Shown in pieces: positions 8,137 to 14,015 of a stretch of DNA of 19,102 bases. The stretch spans positions 1 through 19,102 of the forward strand of contig DASVSC010000101.1 in the NCBI GenBank assembly GCA_036388295.1, read 5' to 3'. Both the position numbers and the translations under genes were made by a program. The notes beneath the pieces were generated by a model. It was not told the DNA's origin. It saw only the letters and a list, made by a program, of their open reading frames with translations, and did not search any database. Position 1 is the first letter of the stretch. Every line of letters starts with the position of its first letter. The stretch is from RYN-431 sp036388295. GTDB taxonomy: Bacteria > Planctomycetota > Phycisphaerae > Tepidisphaerales > Tepidisphaeraceae.

Positions 8137-8208
8137 GGGTGGCAAGGCTTGTACTCAAGCCTTGGCTTCAGGCCGCAGACCAAGGCTTGAATACAAGCCT
8201 TGCCACCC
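8137..8208. repeat. Palindromic repeat family A, copy 2
   Basis: 29-bp inverted arms 8137-8165 and 8180-8208 with one mismatch and a 14-bp spacer. The arms match those at 6367-6442 almost base for base while the spacers differ. It lies between the 3' end of the alcohol dehydrogenase gene and the 5' end of the PQQ dehydrogenase gene, both on the minus strand, so it could also end the alcohol dehydrogenase transcript. Confidence 0.92.
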
Positions 8209-8242
8209 TTTTCGCCGTCACACGCCAACGGCCACGTTTTCG

Positions 8243-9292
8243 TCATGCCTTTAACGACGCCATGTCGATCACGAAGCGGTATTTCACGTCGCTTTTGAGC
8301 ACGCGGTCATAGGCCTCGTTGATCTTCCCGATCGGCGTCAGTTCGATGTCGCTGACGATGTTGTGCTCGGCGCAGAAGTCGAGCATTTCCTGCGTCTCCT
8401 TGATCCCGCCGATGGCCGAGCCGGCGACGCGGGCGCGCTTCATGGCGACGGCGAAGACCGGCACCTCCAGCGGCTTCGTCGGCACGCCCACTTGCACCAG
8501 CGTGGCGTCGCGATTCAGACAGTTCAGGTAGGGCGTCAGGTCATGATTGGCCGAGACGGTGTCGATGATCAGGTCCATGCTGCGGGCGACTTTTTCCAGG
8601 TTCTTCGGGTCGCCGGTCAGCACCACTTCGTCCGCGCCCAGCTTGCGGGCGTCGTCGGCCTTGCCGGGCGAGGTGGTGAACTGCGTGACGTGCGCGCCCA
8701 GCGCGTGGCCGAACTTCAGCGCCATGTGCCCGAGCCCGCCGAGACCCACCACGCCGATGCGCTGGCCCTTCTGAATGTTCCAGTGCTTGAGCGGCGACCA
8801 CGTGGTAATGCCCGCGCACAGCAGCGGCGCGACGGCCGCCAGGTCCAGCTTCGGCGAGACGCTCAGCGTGAAGGCCTGGTCGACGATGATCTGGTCGGAA
8901 TAGCCGCCGTAGGTGGGCTGGCCCTGGTGGTCGAGGCTGTTGTAGGTGAAGACGGTTTTGCTGTTATCGCAGTACTGCTCTTCACTGGCTTTACAGCTGA
9001 CACAGGTGCGGCAGGAATCGACCATGCAGCCGACGCCGGCGAGGTCGCCGACTTTGAACTTCTTTACCGCGCTCCCCACTTCCGCAATGCGTCCGACGAT
9101 TTCATGGCCGGGCACCATCGGGAAAATGCTGCCGCCCCATTCGTCGCGGGCCTGGTGAATGTCGCTGTGGCAAACGCCGCAGAACAGAATCTCAATCCGC
9201 ACGTCAGCCGGGCCGACGTCGCGACGCTCAAAACTGAACGGGGCGAGCGGCGTCTCTTTGGTTTGTGCGGCATAGCCGTGGGTCTTGATCAT
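8243..9292 (-). CDS. Zinc-dependent NAD(P) alcohol dehydrogenase (YahK/cinnamyl-alcohol dehydrogenase-like)
   Basis: Cytoplasmic medium-chain dehydrogenase/reductase of 349 residues, the usual length. Catalytic-zinc region CGVCHSDIHQARDEWG (~38-53) and PGHEIVG (~60-66) supply Cys, His and Glu. The structural-zinc lobe is present with its four cysteines (C..C..C.......C in SCRTCVSCKASEEQYC). The Rossmann motif is GLGGLGHMALKFGHALGA; the following TTSPGK is the type seen in NADPH-preferring YahK and CAD relatives, so NADP(H) is the likelier cofactor. Such enzymes reduce a broad range of aldehydes to alcohols. The ATG at 9292 has AGGAG 5 bases upstream. Nothing links it functionally to its neighbours; palindromic repeats lie on both sides. 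Confidence 0.95.
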   Translation of the reverse strand: MIKTHGYAAQTKETPLAPFSFERRDVGPADVRIEILFCGVCHSDIHQARDEWGGSIFPMVPGHEIVGRIAEVGSAVKKFKVGDLAGVGCMVDSCRTCVSCKASEEQYCDNSKTVFTYNSLDHQGQPTYGGYSDQIIVDQAFTLSVSPKLDLAAVAPLLCAGITTWSPLKHWNIQKGQRIGVVGLGGLGHMALKFGHALGAHVTQFTTSPGKADDARKLGADEVVLTGDPKNLEKVARSMDLIIDTVSANHDLTPYLNCLNRDATLVQVGVPTKPLEVPVFAVAMKRARVAGSAIGGIKETQEMLDFCAEHNIVSDIELTPIGKINEAYDRVLKSDVKYRFVIDMASLKA

Positions 9293-9325
9293 GCGGTCTC
9301 CTGAAAGCCAGCGAACGGGAATGGC

Positions 9326-9354
9326 ATAGTAGGCGCGGCAGGAAGAAGAACGAC
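9326..9354 (-). promoter_or_regulatory. Candidate promoter for the alcohol dehydrogenase gene
   Basis: On the minus strand, TACTAT (9326-9331) is a good -10 and lies 17 bases from a poor -35, GTCGTT (9349-9354). The predicted leader is about 27 nt and includes the AGGAG site. Confidence 0.35.
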
Positions 9355-9355
9355 G

Positions 9356-9447
9356 TTGGCCGCGGGTGTAAACCCGCGCGAACGACTCGCGACGTTCGAG
9401 CCGTTCGCATGCCCGAGTGGCTCGCGCGGGTTCACACCCGCGGCCAA
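9356..9447. repeat. Inverted repeat, TTGGCCGCGGGTG family
   Basis: 26-bp arms 9356-9381 and 9422-9447 (TTGGCCGCGGGTGTAAACCC then GCGCGA), one mismatch, 40-bp spacer. It sits in the 304-bp gap upstream of the alcohol dehydrogenase gene. The remainder of that gap, 9448-9596, shows only a weak ATCAAGGC/GGCCTTGAT inverted pair and no gene that I can support. Confidence 0.88.
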
Positions 9448-9596
9448 GATCATCCCACGCTAAGCGGTTTCACCCATTCGATACGCTATGCAATCAAGGC
9501 AGGCCGCTTAGATGCCTGGCCCCGTTCCATGGCCTTGATTACATGTCCATGGCACTCGGACGCGACACGGAACGGCGTTCCGCCCCGATCGCCCGC

Positions 9597-10286
9597 TTAC
9601 CGCCGCCCGCCGCGCGGCCGACGACGCAAATCGGGCGCGACCGGGTAGCCGATCTCCAGCAAATCCGCCTGCAGCTCGGCCATCTTCCGCCCCGGGTGAA
9701 TCGCGCGCAGCAGGTCCGCGTCCAGCGGCTCGTGGCGGTACACGGCTTCGACGGCGGCGATCGGCAGCTTGCGCTCGAAATATTCCGCGGCCCAGTCCGC
9801 ATACGTCTGCGGCCGCCCGTCCAGCGGGGCCAGCAGCGCGGCCGAGCCGTCCGGGTCGGGGTCGTTTGGGGGCAGCTTCACCGGGCCGTGCTGCCAGGCG
9901 GCGTCGTTCGTTTCACGCCAGATGCAGAACGTCGTTTCATCGAGCACGAACGCCGGCTCGTGCAAACACGATTTGAACGCCGCCGGCACGTTTTCGAACA
10001 ATCCGTCGGCCAACTGCGGCGGCTTGTGCCGGAACGGTGACAACAACGATTCGTGGTCGAACCCTTTGATCCAGCACCCGCCCGACCCGAACCAGGCGAA
10101 ATAATGGTTCCCCTGCCCGTCGCGCATCGACCCCATCTGCTCGGCCGCCGCCCAGCGCAGGTCGAATGAGAAATACCGGTCTTCCCACTCCGCCGACAGA
10201 ATCGCGTCCAGCGTCGCCAGGGCCTGCATCCGCCGGCGGACCGTGGCGATATCGGGAAAGGCAGACAAATCACGCGTTGAGGTCAC
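9597..10286 (-). CDS. Conserved-looking hypothetical protein
   Basis: I do not recognise this 229-residue protein with any certainty. It is soluble, without signal peptide or membrane segment, and rich in Trp, Phe and acidic residues. Most distinctive is a central block: NHYFAWFGSGGCWIKGFDHESLLSPF (split ~80-105), then VPAAFKSCLHEPAF and TTFCIWRE. Buried-aromatic patterns of this kind occur in uncharacterised families of the SMI1/KNR4 or immunity-protein sort, but I see no diagnostic motif. The C-terminus is basic (RRRPRGGRR). The start is a GTG at 10286 with no ribosome binding site; TAAGAT lies 6 bases upstream, so the transcript may be leaderless. An ATG two codons upstream is in another frame and stops at once. 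Confidence 0.75.
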   Translation of the reverse strand: MTSTRDLSAFPDIATVRRRMQALATLDAILSAEWEDRYFSFDLRWAAAEQMGSMRDGQGNHYFAWFGSGGCWIKGFDHESLLSPFRHKPPQLADGLFENVPAAFKSCLHEPAFVLDETTFCIWRETNDAAWQHGPVKLPPNDPDPDGSAALLAPLDGRPQTYADWAAEYFERKLPIAAVEAVYRHEPLDADLLRAIHPGRKMAELQADLLEIGYPVAPDLRRRPRGGRR

Positions 10287-10292
10287 GGCATG

Positions 10293-10298
10293 ATCTTA
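10293..10298 (-). promoter_or_regulatory. Possible -10 element of a leaderless transcript
   Basis: TAAGAT on the minus strand ends 6 bases before the GTG at 10286, which would put the transcription start at or next to the start codon. There is no convincing -35 at 16-18 bases. Confidence 0.3.
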
Positions 10299-10432
10299 GT
10301 CCGCCAACGGGCGAGCGACACGCGGCGCGGGTGCCAGATGAGTGGAAAGCGGGCTGTGCCTGTGGTTCTGTTTGGTGTGAGGCGGGCTCTAGAACGAAAT
10401 TCGGGACTCGATATGGTGAGGAAAAAGACGTC

Positions 10433-11260
10433 TTAAACGGCTGCCGCGTCGTGCAGGAATAGGCCGATAGTCTCGGCAATTTTGCGGTGTCCCTGATGAT
10501 TCGGGTGGAAGCCGTCGGCGAAAAAATCGTCCGGCAAGGTCAGGCAGCCCGAGAGGTCGCACACACTCACGCGTCCGCCCGCCACGTATTCGGTCGCGAC
10601 TGCGTGCGTGCGGAGCCGGTAGCGCTCGAGCGACTCGGTGCTGTTCGGAAAATATTGCTCGTCGATGCCAGGATAAGTTAGCAACACAACGCGGGTGTGG
10701 CTGGCAGCCAGAAGCACGTCGATGAAGTCGCGCAGCTGCTCTGCGTAAAGCAATTCAGACGTCCAAACCTGCCTGTCTATGACCCGGATCAGGAACGACT
10801 TGTACCGCCACCGCAGCGCTGATTCGATACGCTGGTAAATCTGGTGAACGGGTCTGCGGGAAAAGTAAGGGCGTGGGTCGAGCCAGCCTTTGGTCCTCCA
10901 CCGCCGCGGCACGAACCGCATGGCTCGCTCACCCGGCCGGACGATCGCCTCGGAAATGCCGTGAGCGATGACCACCACATTGGGGTCGATGGACAGGACG
11001 CTTGGCAGGAGCCTAATGCTGTCGCTGACTTGGTTGGCCGTATGGGCGAGGTTGGCCACGTCATGCCCCATGTCGCGTAGCAGGTCCGAGTACGCGACCC
11101 CGGCTACGCCGAGCCCTTCGGCAATGGATCCGCCGAGTACAACGACCTTCAGTCGCGGTGCAACGGCTGACGGGTACGGTCCAGTCATGTTCCTCACTTC
11201 CCCTGTGTCGAAGAACGTTGTCGACGCACCGTATCCAAGCACAATGTCTAAGGATGACAT
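10433..11260 (-). CDS. SGNH/GDSL-family hydrolase
   Basis: Up to 275 residues. The three signature blocks are visible: block I VVVLGGSIAEG (39-49, nucleophile Ser45), block III AHGISEAI (99-106, with Ser where Asn is usual) and block V DGFHPNHQGH (249-258, Asp249 and His252 completing the triad). The family covers esterases, lipases and polysaccharide O-deacetylases or acetyltransferase partners; the substrate here is unknown. There is no signal peptide. The start is undecided: the ATG at 11260 has no ribosome binding site, while the in-frame ATG at 11188 (residue 25) is preceded by GGAAGTGAGG and leaves only 12 residues before the first strand, so 11188 may be the real start. The 227 bases upstream (11261-11487) hold no recognisable feature. 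Confidence 0.85.
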   Translation of the reverse strand: MSSLDIVLGYGASTTFFDTGEVRNMTGPYPSAVAPRLKVVVLGGSIAEGLGVAGVAYSDLLRDMGHDVANLAHTANQVSDSIRLLPSVLSIDPNVVVIAHGISEAIVRPGERAMRFVPRRWRTKGWLDPRPYFSRRPVHQIYQRIESALRWRYKSFLIRVIDRQVWTSELLYAEQLRDFIDVLLAASHTRVVLLTYPGIDEQYFPNSTESLERYRLRTHAVATEYVAGGRVSVCDLSGCLTLPDDFFADGFHPNHQGHRKIAETIGLFLHDAAAV

Positions 11261-11487
11261 CGAAGGACCATCTGTGGTGTCGTCCTAGCATACAGTTTGG
11301 TGAGCGTCCCGTTAACGAGTGCGGCTAAGCACTGGGTAAGCCATTTCTAAAAGAAGGGTAGATCTTGGCAGAAGCGACGCCTGTGCCCGCCCGCGTAGAC
11401 CGGCTAGGGAGACGATGTCCAAGAAAGCTACGCGGCGATGAAACACGACGCGGGAACAGGACATGCCAGGCGTAGCCGAGCGACAGC

Positions 11488-11874
11488 CTAGCGTACCGCG
11501 GCCGCGTCGAAATGCGGGTTCTGGATAATCGACAGCACGTTGCCGAACGGGTCGACGGCGGACGCGACGCGGATGCCGCCGCCGACGTCGGTGACGGGTT
11601 GTTCCACGCGTCCGCCCAGGGCCAGAATGCGGTCGAACGCCACTCGCGCGTCGGCCACGCCCCAGTAGGCCCGCACGCCGTCGCGGCCGGGCGTGCCGCC
11701 GCCATCGGGGACCAGGCCGAGTTCGAAGCCGCCGACGTTGAACCCGACGTAAAACGGCTGGTCGAAGTAGGGGGCCACGCCGAGCAATTCGGCGTACCAC
11801 GCCCGGGCGGCGGGTAAATCGAGGACCGGATAAATCGCGCTGCGCAGGCCGAGAAGTGGGACGTCGGGATTCAT
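11488..11874 (-). CDS. VOC-family (glyoxalase/bleomycin-resistance fold) protein
   Basis: A 128-residue single VOC module pair: first beta-alpha-beta-beta-beta unit (RSAIYPVLDLPAARAWYAELLG, split ~11-32; FYVGFNVGGFELGLVPDGG ~41-59), second unit (AYWGVADARVAFDRILALGGRVEQPVTDVG, ~69-98) and the closing strand DPFGNVLSIIQNP (~108-120). The usual metal-binding His near the first strand and Glu in the last strand are not evident, so a metal-free binding role is possible. The ATG overlaps the stop of the upstream gene (ATGA, 11871-11874) and has AAAGGAG about 7 bases before it inside that gene, indicating translational coupling. Confidence 0.9.
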   Translation of the reverse strand: MNPDVPLLGLRSAIYPVLDLPAARAWYAELLGVAPYFDQPFYVGFNVGGFELGLVPDGGGTPGRDGVRAYWGVADARVAFDRILALGGRVEQPVTDVGGGIRVASAVDPFGNVLSIIQNPHFDAAAVR

Positions 11875-12371
11875 GACGCGTCTCCTTTGCCGTCACGCGG
11901 CGCGACGATCGGGAAGAGCCGGGCGAACGTGTCGCGGTCGTGTGGGTCGGTAAGGCCGTCGGCGGCGGCGCGGGCCTGACGCACGGCCGCGCCGATTTCC
12001 CCCGTCCGCCGGCCCGACACGGCCGAGACCGCCACGGCGACCGCGGCGAAGGCCGTCGCTCGGTCGAACGCCGTGGCGTCGGCGACCCGGCCGAGAAGTT
12101 CAACGCCCTGTTGTCCGTACACGACGGCCGTTTCCCGCTGCCCCGCCGCGAGCGACGCCGCCGACAGCAGCACCAAAGCCCGCAGGTGATTCAACGGCGT
12201 GCCCACCGCCAGCCAATGAAAACAGGCGGCATGGGCGGCGTGAAGCATCCGCTCCGTCTCCGCCGCCGAGCGGCCCGCCCGTTCGAGCAAGTCCCACGCC
12301 AGATTGTTGGCTTCGACGGCGAACCAGCGGTGGGCCCGTTGTTGATCGAACGACGGCCCCTCTTCGACCAT
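11871..12371 (-). CDS. Hypothetical alpha-helical (TPR-like) protein, coupled to the VOC gene
   Basis: 166 residues, almost entirely predicted helical and Ala-rich, in helix pairs of roughly TPR length (WFAVEANNLAWDLLERAG; LHAAHAACFHWLAVG; RALVLLSAASLAAGQRETAVVYGQQGVELL, shown split). No signal peptide, membrane segment or catalytic motif. The ATG has AAAGGAG 7 bases upstream. It is first in a two-gene unit with the VOC protein and overlaps it by 4 bases, so the two probably act together, perhaps as a binding partner or regulator; that is inference only. I do not recognise the family. Confidence 0.8.
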   Translation of the reverse strand: MVEEGPSFDQQRAHRWFAVEANNLAWDLLERAGRSAAETERMLHAAHAACFHWLAVGTPLNHLRALVLLSAASLAAGQRETAVVYGQQGVELLGRVADATAFDRATAFAAVAVAVSAVSGRRTGEIGAAVRQARAAADGLTDPHDRDTFARLFPIVAPRDGKGDAS

Positions 12372-12460
12372 CGAGCAACTCCTTTACCGCCATTGAAATT
12401 ACCGGATGCCGTCGATCGCAACTCGTTGCACGTCAACGCAGTGCCCAAAATGAACTCACG

Positions 12461-12832
12461 TCACAGGATATGACTGCTCAACGTGCGTGTCAGCGCCATC
12501 AGATCAATGTCCTTCTTAATCTCTTTCTTGATCAAACCGATGCCTCGGACCCAGATCTTCAACTCCGCATCGCGGTCAAAATGTCCAGCCGTTTCGACAG
12601 CAAAGGATTCGACACTGTAATACGGAATACAAAGGTACTCGATCTTCTTCCCCGTCAATCCCTGTCTGTCGACTAAGATCAATCGTTTATTGGTAAAAGC
12701 GAACACGTCACGCCACACCACGAAACCAGACTCGATCACTTCGCCGGCAATCAAAAGCGGACCGATCTCGTCTTGGAGTTTCTTGCTGTCGATGAGTGAC
12801 GCATTGCCCAAAACCTTATCAAGTAAGCCCAT
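12461..12832 (-). CDS. Bacterial PH-domain protein (bPH_1-like)
   Basis: 123 residues from the ATG at 12832, which has GGGAG 9 bases upstream; an in-frame GTG at 12865 lacks support. The sequence starts MGLLDKVLGNAS and continues with GEVIESGFVVWRDVFAFTNKRLILVD, the characteristic TNKRLI strand of bacterial pleckstrin-homology domains, then a Tyr-rich strand and a C-terminal helix of the YvbH/bPH_1 type. These small cytoplasmic proteins are mostly uncharacterised. Base composition is clearly more AT-rich than in the flanking genes, which may indicate recent acquisition. It lies just downstream of lexA on the same strand, with a TTGACC box (12884-12889) at the end of lexA. Confidence 0.85.
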   Translation of the reverse strand: MGLLDKVLGNASLIDSKKLQDEIGPLLIAGEVIESGFVVWRDVFAFTNKRLILVDRQGLTGKKIEYLCIPYYSVESFAVETAGHFDRDAELKIWVRGIGLIKKEIKKDIDLMALTRTLSSHIL

Positions 12833-12894
12833 CGAAGTGTTCTCCCAATAAGAAGGCCCTAACACGACAGCTGAACTTAATTAGGTCAACACGT

Positions 12895-13512
12895 TTAGTT
12901 CACGTAGCTGCGCAGCACGCCGATGACGACGCCTTGGATTTTCAGGCGGTCGGCGTCGACGATGCGCGGCTGCATGGTGCTGTTGGCGGGCTGCAAACGG
13001 ACTTTGCCGCCGCTTTCCTTGTAGAAGCGCTTCAGGGTGGCTTCGCCGGTGTCGAGCAGGGCGACGACTTGTTCGCCGCTCTTGGCCGTCTCGCGGCGTT
13101 CGATGACGACGAAGTCGCCGTCGCACAAATGGTCGTCGATCATGCTTTCGCCGCGCACGCGCAGGACGTACACGCCTTGCTTGCTGGCGAACAGGGTTTC
13201 CAGGTCCAGCTCTTCGCGGTTTTCGACCGCCTCGATCGGCGAGCCGGCGGCGATGTTGCCCAGCAGCGGCAGCTTGGTGCTGCGGTTTTCGTCGGGCAGC
13301 AGTTCGTCGGAAATGATTTCCAGCGAACGGGCCTTGTGCTTGTCGCGGCGGATCACGTGCTTGCGCTCGAGCGCGCCGACGTGTTCGAAGATCGTCACCT
13401 TGCTGGTGCCGAGGCTGTCGGCCAGTTCCTGCATGGTCGGGGCGTACCCGTTCAGGTGGCGGTAGTTGCGGATCGCGACAAGGACGTCGAGCTGACGCGG
13501 CGTGAGGTTCAT
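12895..13512 (-). CDS. lexA: LexA repressor, SOS regulator
   Basis: 205 residues. Winged helix-turn-helix at ~1-65 (LTPRQLDVLVAIRNY at the start; recognition region SLGTSKVTIFEHVGALERK, 33-51), then a linker and S24 peptidase domain. RecA-stimulated self-cleavage would occur at Ala89-Gly90 (NIAAGSPI). The catalytic dyad is Ser123 (RGESM) and Lys161 (ATLKRF). The recognition helix SKVTIFEHV differs from that of E. coli (SPNAAEEHL) and B. subtilis (SSSTVHGHL), so the operator is expected to differ as well. The ATG has GGGAG about 7 bases upstream. A promoter and an overlapping palindrome lie at 13568-13614, suggesting autoregulation. No imuA, imuB, dnaE2 or recA lies nearby. Confidence 0.96.
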   Translation of the reverse strand: MNLTPRQLDVLVAIRNYRHLNGYAPTMQELADSLGTSKVTIFEHVGALERKHVIRRDKHKARSLEIISDELLPDENRSTKLPLLGNIAAGSPIEAVENREELDLETLFASKQGVYVLRVRGESMIDDHLCDGDFVVIERRETAKSGEQVVALLDTGEATLKRFYKESGGKVRLQPANSTMQPRIVDADRLKIQGVVIGVLRSYVN

Positions 13513-13567
13513 GGCAGGGCTCCCGAGGTCCGCACGCAGGGCTGCTTCCCGACATCCCGCCGCGTTC

Positions 13568-13582
13568 GGACAGTGTTTGTCC
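13568..13582. promoter_or_regulatory. Candidate LexA operator
   Basis: GGACA, 5-base spacer GTGTT, TGTCC: a perfect 5+5 inverted repeat in the lexA upstream region. It overlaps the transcription start predicted from the promoter at 13585-13614. It differs from both the E. coli CTGT-N8-ACAG and the Gram-positive CGAAC-N4-GTTCG boxes. Assignment rests on position and symmetry only. Confidence 0.45.
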
Positions 13583-13584
13583 TT

Positions 13585-13614
13585 ACACTAACCTAACCCT
13601 CGCCGGGGCGTCAA
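13585..13614 (-). promoter_or_regulatory. Candidate lexA promoter
   Basis: On the minus strand, TTGACG (13609-13614) and TAGTGT (13585-13590) are 18 bases apart. Transcription would start near 13578, inside the candidate operator. Confidence 0.45.
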
Positions 13615-13652
13615 GTCCGCATCGGATTTTGATTATCGGATGGAGCCGTCAC

Positions 13653-13680
13653 TGAAGTTCGTGGCCGGGGCGGCCGATGA
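13653..13680 (+). promoter_or_regulatory. Sigma-28 (FliA)-like promoter upstream of the YjfB-like gene
   Basis: TGAAGTTC (13653-13660), 12-base spacer, GCCGATGA (13673-13680). The flagellar sigma consensus is TAAAGTTT-N11-GCCGATAA; the boxes match 6/8 and 7/8, with a spacer one base longer. The predicted start falls within a few bases of the ATG at 13690. GCCGAT is not rare in GC-rich DNA, so this needs outside support. Confidence 0.4.
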
Positions 13681-13689
13681 ATTAAGCGT

Positions 13690-13905
13690 ATGGATCTTGT
13701 CGCTAGCGCCATCGGGATGAAGCAGGCCGCCACCATGGCGAAGGTGCAGTACGCCGTGGCGGGGAAGATCATGGACCAGCAGCGCAGCAACGGCAACGCG
13801 ATGCTGAAGCTGATCAGCGCCGCGAACGTCGGCGTGAACCGCGCGGGCGACCAAATGGCCGCCGCCGCGACCGGATTGGGCGGTTCGCTGGACGTTCAAG
13901 CATAA
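13690..13905 (+). CDS. YjfB-family putative motility protein
   Basis: 71 residues with the pattern of the YjfB_motility family: an N-terminal MD-xx-S/A-xxM start (MDLVASAIGMKQAATMAKVQ, 1-20), a central helix with KIMDQQRSNGNAMLKLI, and the typical C-terminal LGGSLDVQA (lGgnlDvk). Length and layout match the small, uncharacterised YjfB proteins of flagellated bacteria. No ribosome binding site precedes the ATG, but a sigma-28-like promoter ends 9 bases upstream, which fits both a motility role and a leaderless or nearly leaderless message. No flagellar gene is in the window. The family's biochemical function is unknown. Confidence 0.82.
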   Translation: MDLVASAIGMKQAATMAKVQYAVAGKIMDQQRSNGNAMLKLISAANVGVNRAGDQMAAAATGLGGSLDVQA

Positions 13906-13930
13906 AAACTAACTCAACGTGAACGACAGG

Positions 13931-13964
13931 ACGCGGGCCGTGACGAAATCGTCGCGGCCCGCGT
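13931..13964. terminator. Candidate bidirectional terminator hairpin
   Basis: A 15-bp stem (13931-13945 with 13950-13964, one G-T pair) closes a 4-base loop AAAT. It lies between the ends of the convergent YjfB-like and metalloprotease genes. No clear T-run follows on either strand. Confidence 0.6.
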
Positions 13965-14015
13965 TCGTTCTGCAGCGTGTTGTTCCGTCCCGGCGTCCGT
14001 TCGGAGCCGTTCGGC

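Noticed and set aside
6367..8208. Repeats as a possible CRISPR array or composite transposon
   Set aside because: Only two copies, about 1.7 kb apart, each a palindrome, with no regular spacers, transposase or visible target duplication.
9448..9596. Possible tRNA or small RNA in the gap before the hypothetical gene
   Set aside because: No cloverleaf, T-loop sequence or terminator could be found; only a weak 8-9 base inverted pair.
12860..12889. TTGACC as the -35 of a promoter for the PH-domain gene
   Set aside because: The -35 is good, but no acceptable -10 exists at 16-19 bases; not listed as a feature.
13619..13643. ATCGGAT direct repeat between lexA and the YjfB-like gene
   Set aside because: Two 7-base copies are too short to distinguish from chance.
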